A stretch of DNA of 64,000 nt, taken from JANXUR01 sp038229415 (GTDB lineage Bacteria > Acidobacteriota > Terriglobia > Terriglobales > Acidobacteriaceae). Positions 24,267-34,506 of the stretch are shown piece after piece. The notes beneath the pieces are model-generated. The model was not told the origin of the DNA, made no database searches, and saw only the letters and a program-made list of their open reading frames with translations. The DNA is taken from positions 62,001-126,000 of the forward strand of contig JBBROM010000005.1 in NCBI GenBank assembly GCA_038229415.1, written 5' to 3'. Positions within the stretch are counted from its first letter, which is position 1. Each line of letters opens with the position of its first letter. A program made the translations under genes and the position numbers.

Positions 24267-24310
24267 CATTCCACCCTAGTCCGCAAAATGCGCGGACTAG
24301 TGTGGGGCAC
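24267..24310. repeat. R-C hairpin repeat copy
   Basis: CCACCCTAGTCCGC, loop AAAATGC, GCGGACTAGTGTGGGGCACC; perfect 8-base arms differing in sequence from the copies at 10499 and 6968. Confidence 0.85.
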
Positions 24311-24423
24311 CAATCTCTTTCTTATTCTTATTAGTTTCTTCATTCTCTTCGCGATGTTCATGCGAAATTTTCCCCAATAGCCGATACAACAACATTCTGA
24401 TCAGGCTGGGCGCTGCCTTAATT

Positions 24424-25122
24424 TTACTGGCGGAAGCGGAGGGTGATTTTTTCGCCTACAGTGCCGGAGGTTGCGGTGGACGTGCTTCCCTTTTGTGCGC
24501 GGACGGTAATCGCCTGATCGGCGCTGGCGTGGGTGGGGATTTCGAAGGTGCCGTCGGGGCCGCTGGTGGCGATGGTGGGGTAGTCCACCAGAGTGATGAA
24601 CGCGCCCGCGACGGGTTTGCCGTCTTTGTCGAGAACGATGCCGCGGATTTTTGCGGGCGGCAGATTCACGAGCTGAATGGTGGCGGAGGGAAAATAGTCC
24701 GAGCCGAGCGCGATGGTTTTGGCGCCGGCGAGTTGGGCGGAATCCTGCGCAGCCGAGAAGGTCACTTTGCGGTCTGCAGGAAGATTCTCGGGCGGGATGC
24801 GGAGCTTCCATCCGTTGCCGGATTTTTGCAGGTCGCCGGGGATGCTTGCATTGACGGCTGCGTTGGTGACGCGGTGGCCGTTGGGGTCGAGCACCTCGAG
24901 TGCGACATAGTGGATGCCCTGCGATTCCAGATAACGGGTGGCGGCGAAGGGGCAGAATCCGAAAAGGACGATAGCAGCCAGTGCCGCTGAAAACGCCCAC
25001 CCGGGGATGGCGATCTGCGCGCGCCTTATCTGCCAGAATGCGCCGATGACGATGAGGAGCGCGAATCCCAGCACCCAGAGCGGGACGGCGATGTTACTGG
25101 CGAATTGGAGTAGGGATTGCAT
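24424..25122 (-). CDS. Membrane protein with carboxypeptidase-regulatory-like domain
   Basis: About 232 residues from the ATG at 25122. Two hydrophobic segments (about 10-32 and 43-62) are followed by beta-rich extracytoplasmic regions. The last 75 residues (KIRGIVLDKDGKPVAGAFITLVD...SGPDGTFEIP) match the carboxypeptidase-regulatory-like/CarboxypepD fold, a transthyretin-like sandwich often used in adhesion or as a spacer in Acidobacteriota. A TTG ten codons upstream overlaps hepT and is less likely. Substrate and partner unknown. Confidence 0.75.
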   Translation of the reverse strand: MQSLLQFASNIAVPLWVLGFALLIVIGAFWQIRRAQIAIPGWAFSAALAAIVLFGFCPFAATRYLESQGIHYVALEVLDPNGHRVTNAAVNASIPGDLQKSGNGWKLRIPPENLPADRKVTFSAAQDSAQLAGAKTIALGSDYFPSATIQLVNLPPAKIRGIVLDKDGKPVAGAFITLVDYPTIATSGPDGTFEIPTHASADQAITVRAQKGSTSTATSGTVGEKITLRFRQ

Positions 25123-25141
25123 AGGGATCTGATGAAGTAGT

Positions 25142-25489
25142 TTAGCCTTCAAGCTGCGCGAGGGCTAATTCTACCCCGACCTTGAGCGACGGCAGATCAC
25201 GCTGAATCACCAGCCAAAGACGTTCTACGTTGATTTGATCGTATTCGTGGCGCAAACGATTGCCCAGTCCACGCAGTTCCGGCCACGGGATGTTTGGGCA
25301 CAACTCAACAGCCAGCGGGCCAAGCTTTTGAGCGGCTTCACTGATGATCAACAATGCATGTTGAACGGCGAAGAGCGCCTGTTCGTTGGCCTCAAAATCT
25401 GCGAGCGACATGCCTCTGGTAAAGCGTTCTATGCGCGCGATATTGTCAGCGATGTCCTGAAAACGCTGCACCGGATCGCTAGAAGGCAA
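25142..25489 (-). CDS. hepT: HepT-like HEPN toxin (DUF86)
   Basis: Toxin half of a type VII toxin-antitoxin pair; HepT proteins are HEPN-fold RNases silenced when MntA adds AMP to a Tyr in the HEPN motif. The 115-residue protein has RGLGNRLRHEYDQIN (73-87), where H81 and Y83 are the HxY part; the Arg expected five residues before the His is Gly76, with Arg73 and Arg78 nearby. It overlaps mntA by 11 bases on the same strand, antitoxin first. Confidence 0.88.
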   Translation of the reverse strand: MPSSDPVQRFQDIADNIARIERFTRGMSLADFEANEQALFAVQHALLIISEAAQKLGPLAVELCPNIPWPELRGLGNRLRHEYDQINVERLWLVIQRDLPSLKVGVELALAQLEG

Positions 25490-25784
25490 GGACAGCCTCT
25501 TGCTCCACGCGGGCCTGGACGCGGGGACGGAGCGTGCCCTCCTCCACCAAATCCACGGGACGACCGAGCAACTCGGAAAGTTGGTTCTGGACGCGAATTA
25601 CGTCTAGAAGGGATAGCGCGCGGCCATCGTCAAATCGAGCCAGCAGGTCAACATCGGAGTCGGGGCGTGCCTCATTGCGCACGGCCGAGCCGAAGACGGA
25701 AAGACGCACCACGCCTGCGTCGCGAAGCGTTGCTTCGTGAGTGCGGAGAGCTTCCAACACGGATTGCCGATTTGCCAGCTGCAT
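25479..25784 (-). CDS. mntA: MntA-like minimal nucleotidyltransferase antitoxin
   Basis: Predicted to AMPylate and so neutralise the HepT toxin encoded next. 101 residues from the ATG at 25782-25784, with the minimal nucleotidyltransferase signature: FGSAVR (G32, S33) and SDVD giving D44 and D46 in the GSx10DxD spacing. A longer upstream frame exists but reads as low-complexity sequence, so the short start is preferred. No clear ribosome-binding site. Confidence 0.88.
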   Translation of the reverse strand: MQLANRQSVLEALRTHEATLRDAGVVRLSVFGSAVRNEARPDSDVDLLARFDDGRALSLLDVIRVQNQLSELLGRPVDLVEEGTLRPRVQARVEQEAVLAF

Positions 25785-26093
25785 AGGATTATGATGCGCG
25801 GCATGAGCGATGGCAGTCAAGAGCACCCGAATCGCGTCTCGACTGCGGCTGCTTTGCGGCACTGTAGATCCATGAGCGGACACTGGAGAAGAGGGGGCAG
25901 GGGCGGCTACGCTGCTGCTGGTGAAGAAGTATCCTGACACGCTGAAGCGGCTGGAGAAGCTCACGGCGTAGGGGACATCAGCAGGGCTGGGCCTATTATT
26001 GTTGCTATCCACCGGAACTATGAGATGATCTTGGCGAAGCAGCCCTCGGTACCGCGCACCGTCATCGGGCTGCATTAGAGGCAGGATACAGAA
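25785..26093. other. Gap with possible gene remnant
   Basis: Upstream of mntA and of the TPR gene, so it should hold both promoters. On the plus strand 25906-25971 reads ATLLLVKKYPDTLKRLEKLTA then a stop, which looks like the C-terminal end of a lost gene; no matching upstream part is present. No repeat family was recognised. Confidence 0.35.
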
Positions 26094-27987
26094 ATGGGTC
26101 GCGCTGTCTTTGTTTTGTTGTTTTCCATCGCCGCGCTGTGTCCGCTACGGGCGCAAAGCATTGGCGACGTGCAAAAGTGCCACGACGAATCTATCGCCGA
26201 CCCTGATTCTGCGATTGAGGACTGCACGTCTGTGATCTCCGCCGGAGGATTCACGGATCAGCAGATCGAATCCAGTTTGTTCGCTCGTGGGAATGCTTAT
26301 CGAGCAAAGAGCCAGTACGACCCGGCAGTCTCTGACTATAGTCAGGCACTTCAGATTTCGCCTGATCACCTTGAAGCACTGCTGAACCGCGGCAACACTT
26401 ACCTGGATCGGGGAGATGCTGACTTCGCGATCTCGGACTTTGACGAGGTGCTGCGCCTTGATCCGAACAACCTGGATGCCCTGAACCGTCGTGGCCAAGC
26501 CTATTTCGCCAAGAGTGACTATACGCAGGCACTGCAAGACTTCGATGAAGCCATCCGTCTGAAGCCGAGGGAAACTGAAGGGTTTATGAACCGCGGCCGA
26601 ACGTATCTTGACATGCAGGATTATGACCGCGCGATTGAGGACTACACAACAGTGCTGACCCTCGATCCACGGCATTCAGTGGCCTTGAACAACCGAGGAA
26701 TCACATTTCTCGCCAAAATGGATCTCGACCGCGCTCTTTCCGACCTAGATTACGCCATCCAGGTTAACTCTGAATGGGCACTCCCTCACGCAAACCGGGC
26801 GCGGGTGCTTATCCAAAAGAAAGACATCACGAGGGCCGCCGCCGACGTTGAAGCAGCACTCGCCTTGGATCCCAACCTAGCAGAGGCATACAGGACGCGC
26901 AGTGTATTGCACGTTCTTCAAAACGATTACGCTGATGCCGTGAGTGATCTCAGCGAAGCGATACGTTTGCGGCCGGATGTTGCGGTATATTTTTGTATTC
27001 GAGGAGAAGTGTATTACCAGCAACGAAAGGACGACGAGGCGTTTAGCGACTACGCCGAGGCAATTCGGCTTCGACCGACCTTTTGGGAAGTCTACCACGA
27101 CCGAGCGCTGCTTTATGACAAAAGGGGAGAATTTGAGTTGGCTCTCCAGGATGTCAATGAGGCGATCCGACTTAGTCCTAGCTCTGCAGGCGCTTATTCG
27201 AATCGAGCTCAAATTTACCGAAACCTTCACGATTACCGCCGCGCCGTTCAGGATGATGACCAAGCTATTAGTCTTGCCCCAACCTCTGCCATTTTCTATG
27301 CGCATCGCGCCGAAACGCTGAGGCGCGCTGGTTTCTATGACTTGGCGATCAAAGACTTCACGACAGCTCTAGATATGGATGCAGGCTTACTTCCTGCGCT
27401 CGCTCTTAGGGGGAGTGCCTATGAGCAAAAAGGACTAACCACGCTCGCGATTAGGGACTTAGAGGAGGTTGTCGAAAAAAGGCCTACCGATGTGGCCTTC
27501 ATTGCACATCGCGGACGGCTGTTCTTTGATCTGGGCCGATATGCTGAAGCCAAGCGCGACCTGATGCGAGCGCTTGAGCTTGATCCCCATTCGATCTACA
27601 ACCTGATCTGGCTAAGGATGGCCAAGCTGCGGCTCGGAGATCCCGTGTCAGACACTTCAACCGAGGCTGAAGGGACAGTTGATCTGCACGAATGGCCAGG
27701 TCCCGTGATCGATCTTCTCAAGAGAACCAAGCGGCCGCTGGAAGTGTTGGACGCAGCCAGAAATGACAAGCCTTTCAGAGACAACCAACAACGTTGTGAG
27801 GCTTATTTCTACCTCGGCGAAGAAGCACTGATCGAAGGAAAAGCAGCCGAAGCGAGTGAGCTATTTCAAAAGAGTATTGACACGGAGGTGTCGGACTTCG
27901 TGGAGTACGTCGGCGCACAGGTAGAACTTAGGCGTTTGGAGAGGGTAACTCCCCCAACTTCCTCCCTACTCGACGATAGCTTCCCCC

Positions 27988-29388
<1,401 letters not shown>

Positions 29389-29397
29389 AAGAGTTGT

Positions 29398-29426
29398 CAG
29401 TTCCCGGTTTGCCAGTTGCCAGTAAC
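29398..29426. repeat. R-F iterated repeat copy
   Basis: CAGTTCCCGGTTTGCC and AGTTGCCAGT in the hslU leader, between hslU and the divergent vapB. Confidence 0.55.
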
Positions 29427-29553
29427 GGCTGTGAAATGGCGTGAGATTTCAGTTTACAGGGTCGGAGTATTGGATGCGGCGGGGCGCCGAGTCTGGAGTC
29501 GCGGCTCAATTCGTGTGTTCGTGTAACACTGACTACGTGTTGCAATATATTCG

Positions 29554-29562
29554 TGGTACACT
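29554..29562 (+). promoter_or_regulatory. Candidate extended -10 promoter for vapBC
   Basis: TGGTACACT fits the extended -10 pattern TGnTAnnnT, 24 bases ahead of the vapB start codon; no matching -35 at 17 bases. Confidence 0.35.
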
Positions 29563-29585
29563 GAAATAGCGTAGGGAGGCGGTTT

Positions 29586-29873
29586 ATGGCGACGAAGCAC
29601 CAGATTGATCAGACACCAGAGAAGAGTTCAGCGCCTGCGAAGCGTCGGCTACGGAATGTGACGGTGACGATGGAAGAGGATGTGGCGAAGTGGGCGCGGA
29701 TGGAGGCGGCGCGAAGGGACATCAGCGTGTCGAAACTGATGGCGGAGATCGTGCTGCGGGAGATGGCTGGGGCGGACGATTACGAACGCTCCATGCGTGA
29801 GTTCATGGCGCAGCCTGCCCTATTGAAGACAGACGGCAAGTATCCAAGTCGCGAGGAGGCACACAATCGCTAG
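29586..29873 (+). CDS. Ribbon-helix-helix antitoxin of a VapBC pair
   Basis: 95 residues; a basic N-terminus, then RRLRNVTVTMEEDVAKWARMEAARRDISVSKLMAEI, the strand-helix-helix pattern of RHH (CopG/Arc-like) DNA-binding antitoxins, and an acidic C-terminal tail that should bind the toxin. GGGAGG lies 6 bases before the ATG. It immediately precedes the PIN toxin. Confidence 0.85.
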   Translation: MATKHQIDQTPEKSSAPAKRRLRNVTVTMEEDVAKWARMEAARRDISVSKLMAEIVLREMAGADDYERSMREFMAQPALLKTDGKYPSREEAHNR

Positions 29874-29880
29874 CGTATTC

Positions 29881-30300
29881 GTGGACACAAATGTTCTGCT
29901 TTACGCGGCGGACGAAGGCGAGCCTGATAAGAGTGTGCGTGCGTTGGCTTGGCTGGACGCGTTGTGGGCTCAACGGTGCGGACGGCTCAGCTTTCAGGTG
30001 CTACAGGAATACTGCAATAAGATGGGCAAATTGAATCCTGGCGCGCTGTGTGCCGCACGACGACAAGTGAGCCGGTTACAAGCGTGGCGACCGGTTCCGC
30101 AGAGTTACGCAGGTCTGGAGTTGGCATGGAAGATCCAAGACCGCTATCAATTTTCGTTTTGGGATTCCATGATCGTCGCGGCAGCGATGCAGGCGAGGTG
30201 CGTTTACTTGCTAACTGAGGACTTGCAGCATGGGCAGGAAATAGACGGGTTGCGGGTGGTGAGTCCGTTTGTGGCGGGGCCAGAGACGGTGTTCCATTAA
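29881..30300 (+). CDS. PIN-domain toxin (VapC-like RNase)
   Basis: Metal-dependent RNase of the PIN fold, held inactive by the antitoxin ahead of it. The acidic set is complete: Asp in VDTN, Glu in VLQEY, Asp in FSFWDSMI and Asp in LLTEDLQHG. The listed start is the GTG of VDTN (about 139 residues). A GAGGAGG at 29853-29859 is six bases before an in-frame ATC at 29866, which would give the more usual ASVFVDTN beginning; the true start may be that rare codon. Confidence 0.88.
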   Translation: MDTNVLLYAADEGEPDKSVRALAWLDALWAQRCGRLSFQVLQEYCNKMGKLNPGALCAARRQVSRLQAWRPVPQSYAGLELAWKIQDRYQFSFWDSMIVAAAMQARCVYLLTEDLQHGQEIDGLRVVSPFVAGPETVFH

Positions 30301-30338
30301 CGTTCCCTACCTATTGCGCGAAGCATTCCTGTCTCCCG

Positions 30339-31949
30339 CTACATATTGGGCCAGTTGTTGCTTAGGCATTCGGCGGAGCGGACTGCGCCTTCCATATATC
30401 CTTGAAATTCGGCGGAGGTTTGTTCGCCACAGAAGTGGACGTTGCCTTCCTTTACCGGCTCGATGCCGGAGAAGGTAGTGATTTGTCCTGCCTGGTAGCA
30501 GCCGTAGGCTCCGCCGATATAGGGATCGGTGGCCCACCAGTCGAGATAGGCTTTGCCGTTGTAGGCGGTACTTACTCCGGGGAATGGGGCATTAGCGGCT
30601 GTGGCGCAGTTGGCTGCGTAAGTGGCGATTCCAGTAGAGCCGTGCGGTGCGGCTCCGGGGAAGGCGTTTGGGCCTCCGGCGGTGCCTGCGGGAAACTGCA
30701 CGAGGATTCCTTTGGGGCCTTTCTGCGAAACGGAAGCGTCCCAACAGAGCTGGAAGCTGGCGGGGTCGGAGTAACAGACTCCGGAGTAGCCATCCTGTGC
30801 GCTCCAGGGGCGGGTGTTCATGCCGAGCGCGAGTTTAGCATTAGTGCCGAGGGCATAGTTATTGATGGCGAGTAGCTTGGTGCTGGAGAAACCTGCCTGC
30901 GAAACGTCTATTAACTTGATGCGGCTGAAGGGCAGCGCGAGGATGACGTGATCGGCGATGGCCGTGGTCGTGGAAGCTCCCTTCTGGAAGGTGCAGGTGT
31001 AAGTGCCATCAGAGTTTAGGGCGAGCTTGATCAGCGCATAACCGGTCTTTAGAGTTCCAGCGGGTAGGGCACTGACCAGGCTGGTGACGATCTTATCGTT
31101 GCCAGCGGCGACTTTATACTTTTCGTCGGTGCCAGCTAATCCGCCGCCCCCGCTTCCGCCGGGGCCTCCGAGTAAGTAGATAAGGTTGAGCGCCGACTGT
31201 GTTGCAGGTTCGCAGCCGTATTCGGAGAGCAGGCTGGTGAGCATGATGCGGCCCAGCTTGCCGCCGGTGCCGCCAGCTATGTTGGCTTCGATCCAGTCGT
31301 GGGCGGAGGTGTTATCGAGCGTCGCGGCGGCGGCGGTGTGGTTGTTCCACGTCTGCGGGAATGGGGCTGAGTTATATGCGGCGCAGAGAGTAGGCTGAGC
31401 GGCGGCTAAGTCGGCGTTGAGCTGGTGCTGCGTGTAGGAAGAGCCGTCGAGCCAGTAAGCATCGTTGCAGCAAGATTCGGAGCCGCCGTTGACGGTGGCG
31501 AGGGGCCAGCCGAATTGCGCGGCGAGCGCGCGCATAGAAGTGTGTTCGCTGGAGATGAATTCGGCGCCGTGCTCCGCGATGAGGCCTCCGGGAAAGTAGC
31601 CGCGATTGGTGAAGACGCGGCCTCCGTTGCGCGAGGGGTTGGCCTCGTAGACTGTCGTTTTGAGTGCGTTGTTGTAGTACATGGCGTGGGCGAAGCGGAG
31701 TCCGGCGAGGCCTCCGCCGACTACGATGATGCGGGATGTTGATGCGGCGCGGGCCGGGCGACTGGCGACTGCGATTGTCAGCGCGGCTCCAGCTGTGGCC
31801 AGGAATTCGCGGCGGGTGCGGAGACCGGCGCGCTCGGTTTGGCGAAGTTCACGGGCGTCGTCGAGGGGAACGTTCCAGCGATGGGCGTCCGCGAGGGTGG
31901 CAAGGGTTTCGCGAATGTGGAGCGTGAGTGGAGAGAGGCGGCGCGGCAT
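30339..31949 (-). CDS. Tat-exported flavin amine oxidase
   Basis: 536-residue FAD enzyme of the monoamine-oxidase/phytoene-desaturase class. An unusual 44-residue N-terminal region precedes a twin-arginine signal (RTRREFLATAGAALTIAVASRP, RR about 46-47), so it is folded in the cytosol with FAD and exported. Dinucleotide-binding IIVVGGGLAGLRFAHAMYY (about 73-91), EANPSRNGGRVFTN and the C-terminal GGAYGCYQ...HFCGEQTSAEFQGYMEGAV bind FAD. AGGAG is 9 bases before the ATG at 31949; an upstream ATG is less likely. Substrate unknown. It lies between two plus-strand toxin-antitoxin pairs inside the hslVU gap. Confidence 0.88.
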   Translation of the reverse strand: MPRRLSPLTLHIRETLATLADAHRWNVPLDDARELRQTERAGLRTRREFLATAGAALTIAVASRPARAASTSRIIVVGGGLAGLRFAHAMYYNNALKTTVYEANPSRNGGRVFTNRGYFPGGLIAEHGAEFISSEHTSMRALAAQFGWPLATVNGGSESCCNDAYWLDGSSYTQHQLNADLAAAQPTLCAAYNSAPFPQTWNNHTAAAATLDNTSAHDWIEANIAGGTGGKLGRIMLTSLLSEYGCEPATQSALNLIYLLGGPGGSGGGGLAGTDEKYKVAAGNDKIVTSLVSALPAGTLKTGYALIKLALNSDGTYTCTFQKGASTTTAIADHVILALPFSRIKLIDVSQAGFSSTKLLAINNYALGTNAKLALGMNTRPWSAQDGYSGVCYSDPASFQLCWDASVSQKGPKGILVQFPAGTAGGPNAFPGAAPHGSTGIATYAANCATAANAPFPGVSTAYNGKAYLDWWATDPYIGGAYGCYQAGQITTFSGIEPVKEGNVHFCGEQTSAEFQGYMEGAVRSAECLSNNWPNM

Positions 31950-32160
31950 GGAATCGGCTCCTTCGGAGGAAGGGTGGATAACGGGGAAATGATAGCACGG
32001 AGGCGGCGGGGCTGAGGGGCCAGCCGTCAAGGGGCAGGTACTTCTGAGGTGCGGCAGAAGACAGGTGTTCGCGCTGATCGGTACCGTTGACGAAGCTCTG
32101 GGTCGATACTATTCTTAGCGAAGGGGCGGATCGCCTGATGGTCTGCCCAGTGAGGTAAGC

Positions 32161-32448
32161 GTGATCAAGTTCGACATACCGCCCGATTTGGAATCCCTGG
32201 TGGAGAAGCGCATTCGCAGCGGCGCATTCTCAAGCGTCGAGGAAGTGTTCCGTCGCGCATTGCAAGCGCAAGACGACGACGAGAGTTGGACACCCGAAGA
32301 GAAGGACGAGTTAGACGCAAAGATCGAACGGTCGTTACAGCAACTCGCCGAGGGTGGCGGGTATGAGCCCGATCAAGCGCGGCATAAGTTGGCGGAGATG
32401 CGGGCGGCATATCTAGGCCAACAGGTTGATCCGGTCCGGCAGAGATAG
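32161..32448 (+). CDS. ParD-like antitoxin
   Basis: 95 residues from a GTG start: IKFDIPPDLESLVEKRIRSGAFSSVEEVFRRALQ is a ribbon-helix-helix of the ParD/CopG type, followed by an acidic tail. Six bases before the toxin gene on the same strand. Confidence 0.82.
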   Translation: MIKFDIPPDLESLVEKRIRSGAFSSVEEVFRRALQAQDDDESWTPEEKDELDAKIERSLQQLAEGGGYEPDQARHKLAEMRAAYLGQQVDPVRQR

Positions 32449-32454
32449 TTCGCG

Positions 32455-32760
32455 GTGGGATCGTTCCGGCTAAGTGATGAAGCGCTTGCGGATGTGCATT
32501 CTGTGTGGGTGTACCTGCTAAAGCGGGCCGGACTGCGAACGGCTGATCGAGTGGTTAAAGAGTTATTTGATGAATTTCAGAAGCTAGCGGACGCTCCCAA
32601 TCGTGGCCACCGCCGGTTAGATTTAACCTCGAAAGAAGTTCTATTCGTCCGGCTCTATTCCTATTTGATTATTTACGAACCACGCACGAGTCCGGTTTCG
32701 ATTCTCGCGGTACTGCACGGGAAGCGAAACGTCCGGAGGCTATTGCTGAGGCGTGTTTAA
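32455..32760 (+). CDS. ParE/RelE-family toxin
   Basis: 101 residues from a GTG start. FRLSDEALADVHSVWVYL...ADRVVKELFDEFQKLADAPNRGHRRLDL and the C-terminal SYLIIYEP...ILAVLHGKRNV match the ParE/RelE fold, in which ParE members poison gyrase and RelE members cut mRNA on ribosomes; which applies here cannot be read from the sequence. It ends three bases before the converging hslV. Confidence 0.85.
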   Translation: MGSFRLSDEALADVHSVWVYLLKRAGLRTADRVVKELFDEFQKLADAPNRGHRRLDLTSKEVLFVRLYSYLIIYEPRTSPVSILAVLHGKRNVRRLLLRRV

Positions 32761-32763
32761 GGC

Positions 32764-33309
32764 CTAGCCCAGCTCTTCGATCACGAAATTTTCGTTGGTG
32801 TAGATGCACATACGGCCTGCGATTTTCATGGCTTCTTCGGCGATTTGACGGGCGGTGAGCGGGGTGTGTTCGAGCAGGGCGCGGGCGGCGGCCTGGGCGT
32901 AGGGGCCTCCGCTGCCGATGGCGGCGATGCCACCGTCGGGCTCGATGACGTCACCCTGGCCGCTGAGCAGAAAGGTTTGTTCGGCGTCGGCGACGATGAG
33001 CATGGCTTCGAGGTGGCGGAGGTATTTGTCGGTGCGCCAGTCTTTGGCGAGTTCGACGGCGGCGCGGCCGAGGTTGCCCTGGTACTGCTCCAGCTTGGTC
33101 TCAAAGCGGCTGAACAGGTTGAAGGCATCGGCGGTGGATCCGGCGAAGCCGGAGACGATCCTTTCCTGATACATGCGGCGAACCTTGCGGGCGTTGTGCT
33201 TCATGACGGTGTCGCCGAGGGTGACTTGGCCGTCTCCGGCGAGGGCGACTTTGCCGTCGCGGCGGACGGCGAGGACGGTGGTGGAACGGATGCGGCGCGT
33301 TTGGGGCAT
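32764..33309 (-). CDS. hslV: ATP-dependent protease peptidase subunit HslV (ClpQ)
   Basis: Threonine peptidase of the HslUV protease. 181 residues; the catalytic Thr is the first of TTVLAV (Thr10), so nine residues (MPQTRRIRS) must be removed, more than the single Met of E. coli HslV. GDGQVTLG, RKVRRMYQ, GFAGSTADAF and SGQGDV are conserved. It is separated from hslU by two toxin-antitoxin pairs and an amine oxidase. Confidence 0.96.
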   Translation of the reverse strand: MPQTRRIRSTTVLAVRRDGKVALAGDGQVTLGDTVMKHNARKVRRMYQERIVSGFAGSTADAFNLFSRFETKLEQYQGNLGRAAVELAKDWRTDKYLRHLEAMLIVADAEQTFLLSGQGDVIEPDGGIAAIGSGGPYAQAAARALLEHTPLTARQIAEEAMKIAGRMCIYTNENFVIEELG

Positions 33310-33338
33310 GAGGTTATTGTAAACGCGAAAAAACTTAA

Positions 33339-33372
33339 CCGCAGAGAGCGCGGAGAAGCGCAGAGGAAAGAC
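33339..33372. repeat. R-G purine-rich repeat copy
   Basis: CGCAGAGAGCGCGGAGAAGC tract in the hslV leader region. Confidence 0.55.
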
Positions 33373-33403
33373 TTGCGAGAGGTGGCGGTGTCAGCGGAAC
33401 ACA

Positions 33404-33463
33404 AGGTCCCTCCACTACGCTCGTTCGCCGCTGGGTGGCTCGCTCGCTTCGGTCGGGATGACA
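33404..33463. repeat. R-E repeat copy
   Basis: GGTCCCTCCACTACGCTCG end, variable hairpin-forming middle, CTTCGGTCGGGATGACA end. Other copies are inside mnmG at 41721 and 43087. Confidence 0.75.
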
Positions 33464-33485
33464 GGGAGTTGGTGGTACGACCCGT

Positions 33486-33521
33486 ACCCACGTCTCGAAC
33501 AGCGCGAGACGTGGGGCACCC
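33486..33521. repeat. R-B hairpin repeat copy
   Basis: CCCACGTCTCGAACAG and CGCGAGACGTGGGGCACC; perfect arms. Confidence 0.85.
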
Positions 33522-33578
33522 ACGCGGTGTCGGGTTGGCGCGCTTGTCTTCGTAGGGATTACACAGTCATGGGAGGTG

Positions 33579-34139
33579 TTACTTGTGTTGCAGAAAATCT
33601 CGGAGGCTGCGCGCTTTGTCTTCCGCGAAGTCGCCTTCGGCGCGCCACAGGACGTTGCCCTGGCGATCCACCACGATGGCGTAGACGCGGGATTCATCGG
33701 TGATGTGAAGCGATTCGAGGAACGGCTTCTTGTCGAGATAGAGCGTGATGGTGCGGTCGCGCTGCCCTTGATCGGGAATGCCGCGACGCATGCCTCCGTT
33801 GATGAACCAGCGTGCGAGACCGTTCAGCCGGGAGATGGTGGGCAACTCGTAGTAATGAAGCTTGGGGTCGAGCTCGGTGAAGCGTCTGATCTCGTGCAGC
33901 CAGGTGTCCACATTTTTCTGCTGCTCGCGTTGAAAGGCGATGAAGAGAAGGTTGCGGTCGCCCTCGAAGTCGCCGGGCAGGCGCATGGTTTTGCCGGAGA
34001 TATTTTCGGAGGTGAGCTGCGGGAATCGAGCGGCGGCGTCGGCGGCGAAAATGGTGATGGTATTAGACGGAGACAGCCCTGTTATCAGGCTGGCGGCTAC
34101 TGCAATCGTGAAAACTCTGAGCACGAATTCGCCTCTCAT
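33579..34139 (-). CDS. Exported ATP10-like thioredoxin-fold protein
   Basis: 186 residues with a Sec signal peptide (about 1-33). GDRNLLFIAFQREQQKNVDTW, ELPTISRLNGLARWFINGGM and YAIVVDRQGNVLWRAEGDF resemble the ATP10 family, a thioredoxin-like fold without the CxxC active site, known in mitochondria for ATP synthase assembly; bacterial members are uncharacterised. GAGGTG is seven bases before the ATG. It appears to be transcribed alone. Confidence 0.7.
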   Translation of the reverse strand: MRGEFVLRVFTIAVAASLITGLSPSNTITIFAADAAARFPQLTSENISGKTMRLPGDFEGDRNLLFIAFQREQQKNVDTWLHEIRRFTELDPKLHYYELPTISRLNGLARWFINGGMRRGIPDQGQRDRTITLYLDKKPFLESLHITDESRVYAIVVDRQGNVLWRAEGDFAEDKARSLRDFLQHK

Positions 34140-34506
34140 GAATCACCTCTTATGGATTCGTACAACCTTATTTAAGGATAACAGCGCGATATTGCTAGAA
34201 CGAATTCAGCAGTGCAGCGGATTGGCTGGCAAAGAAATAATTTTGCACGGGACTATTTGCACGGGACTATTAGACGAGGGCTTGGGCTGTCACATAGAGA
34301 AAACTTTACGAGGCTTGACTAAAGGATAAGTGCTTGGTGAGTGGCTTTGCTGGTAGGAAGCCTTGAACACTGCTAGCTGAGGCTACTGGGTAGGGGTCTT
34401 TCGACTGCACGGAGGAATCCCGCTGTTGCGAGATTCCTCCGTTACGCTCAAGATGACACGGTTGGAAGATTTATGCTGAAACGGGAGCCATTACAGGAAG
34501 AGGGTC
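34140..34506. repeat. Intergenic stretch with an R-D copy and a small tandem repeat
   Basis: Holds a 14-base tandem duplication GCACGGGACTATTT (34245-34272) and an R-D element at about 34392-34455 (GGTCTTTCGACT, arms GGAATCCCGC/GCGAGATTCC, CGCTCAAGATGACACGG). No gene seen. Confidence 0.7.
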
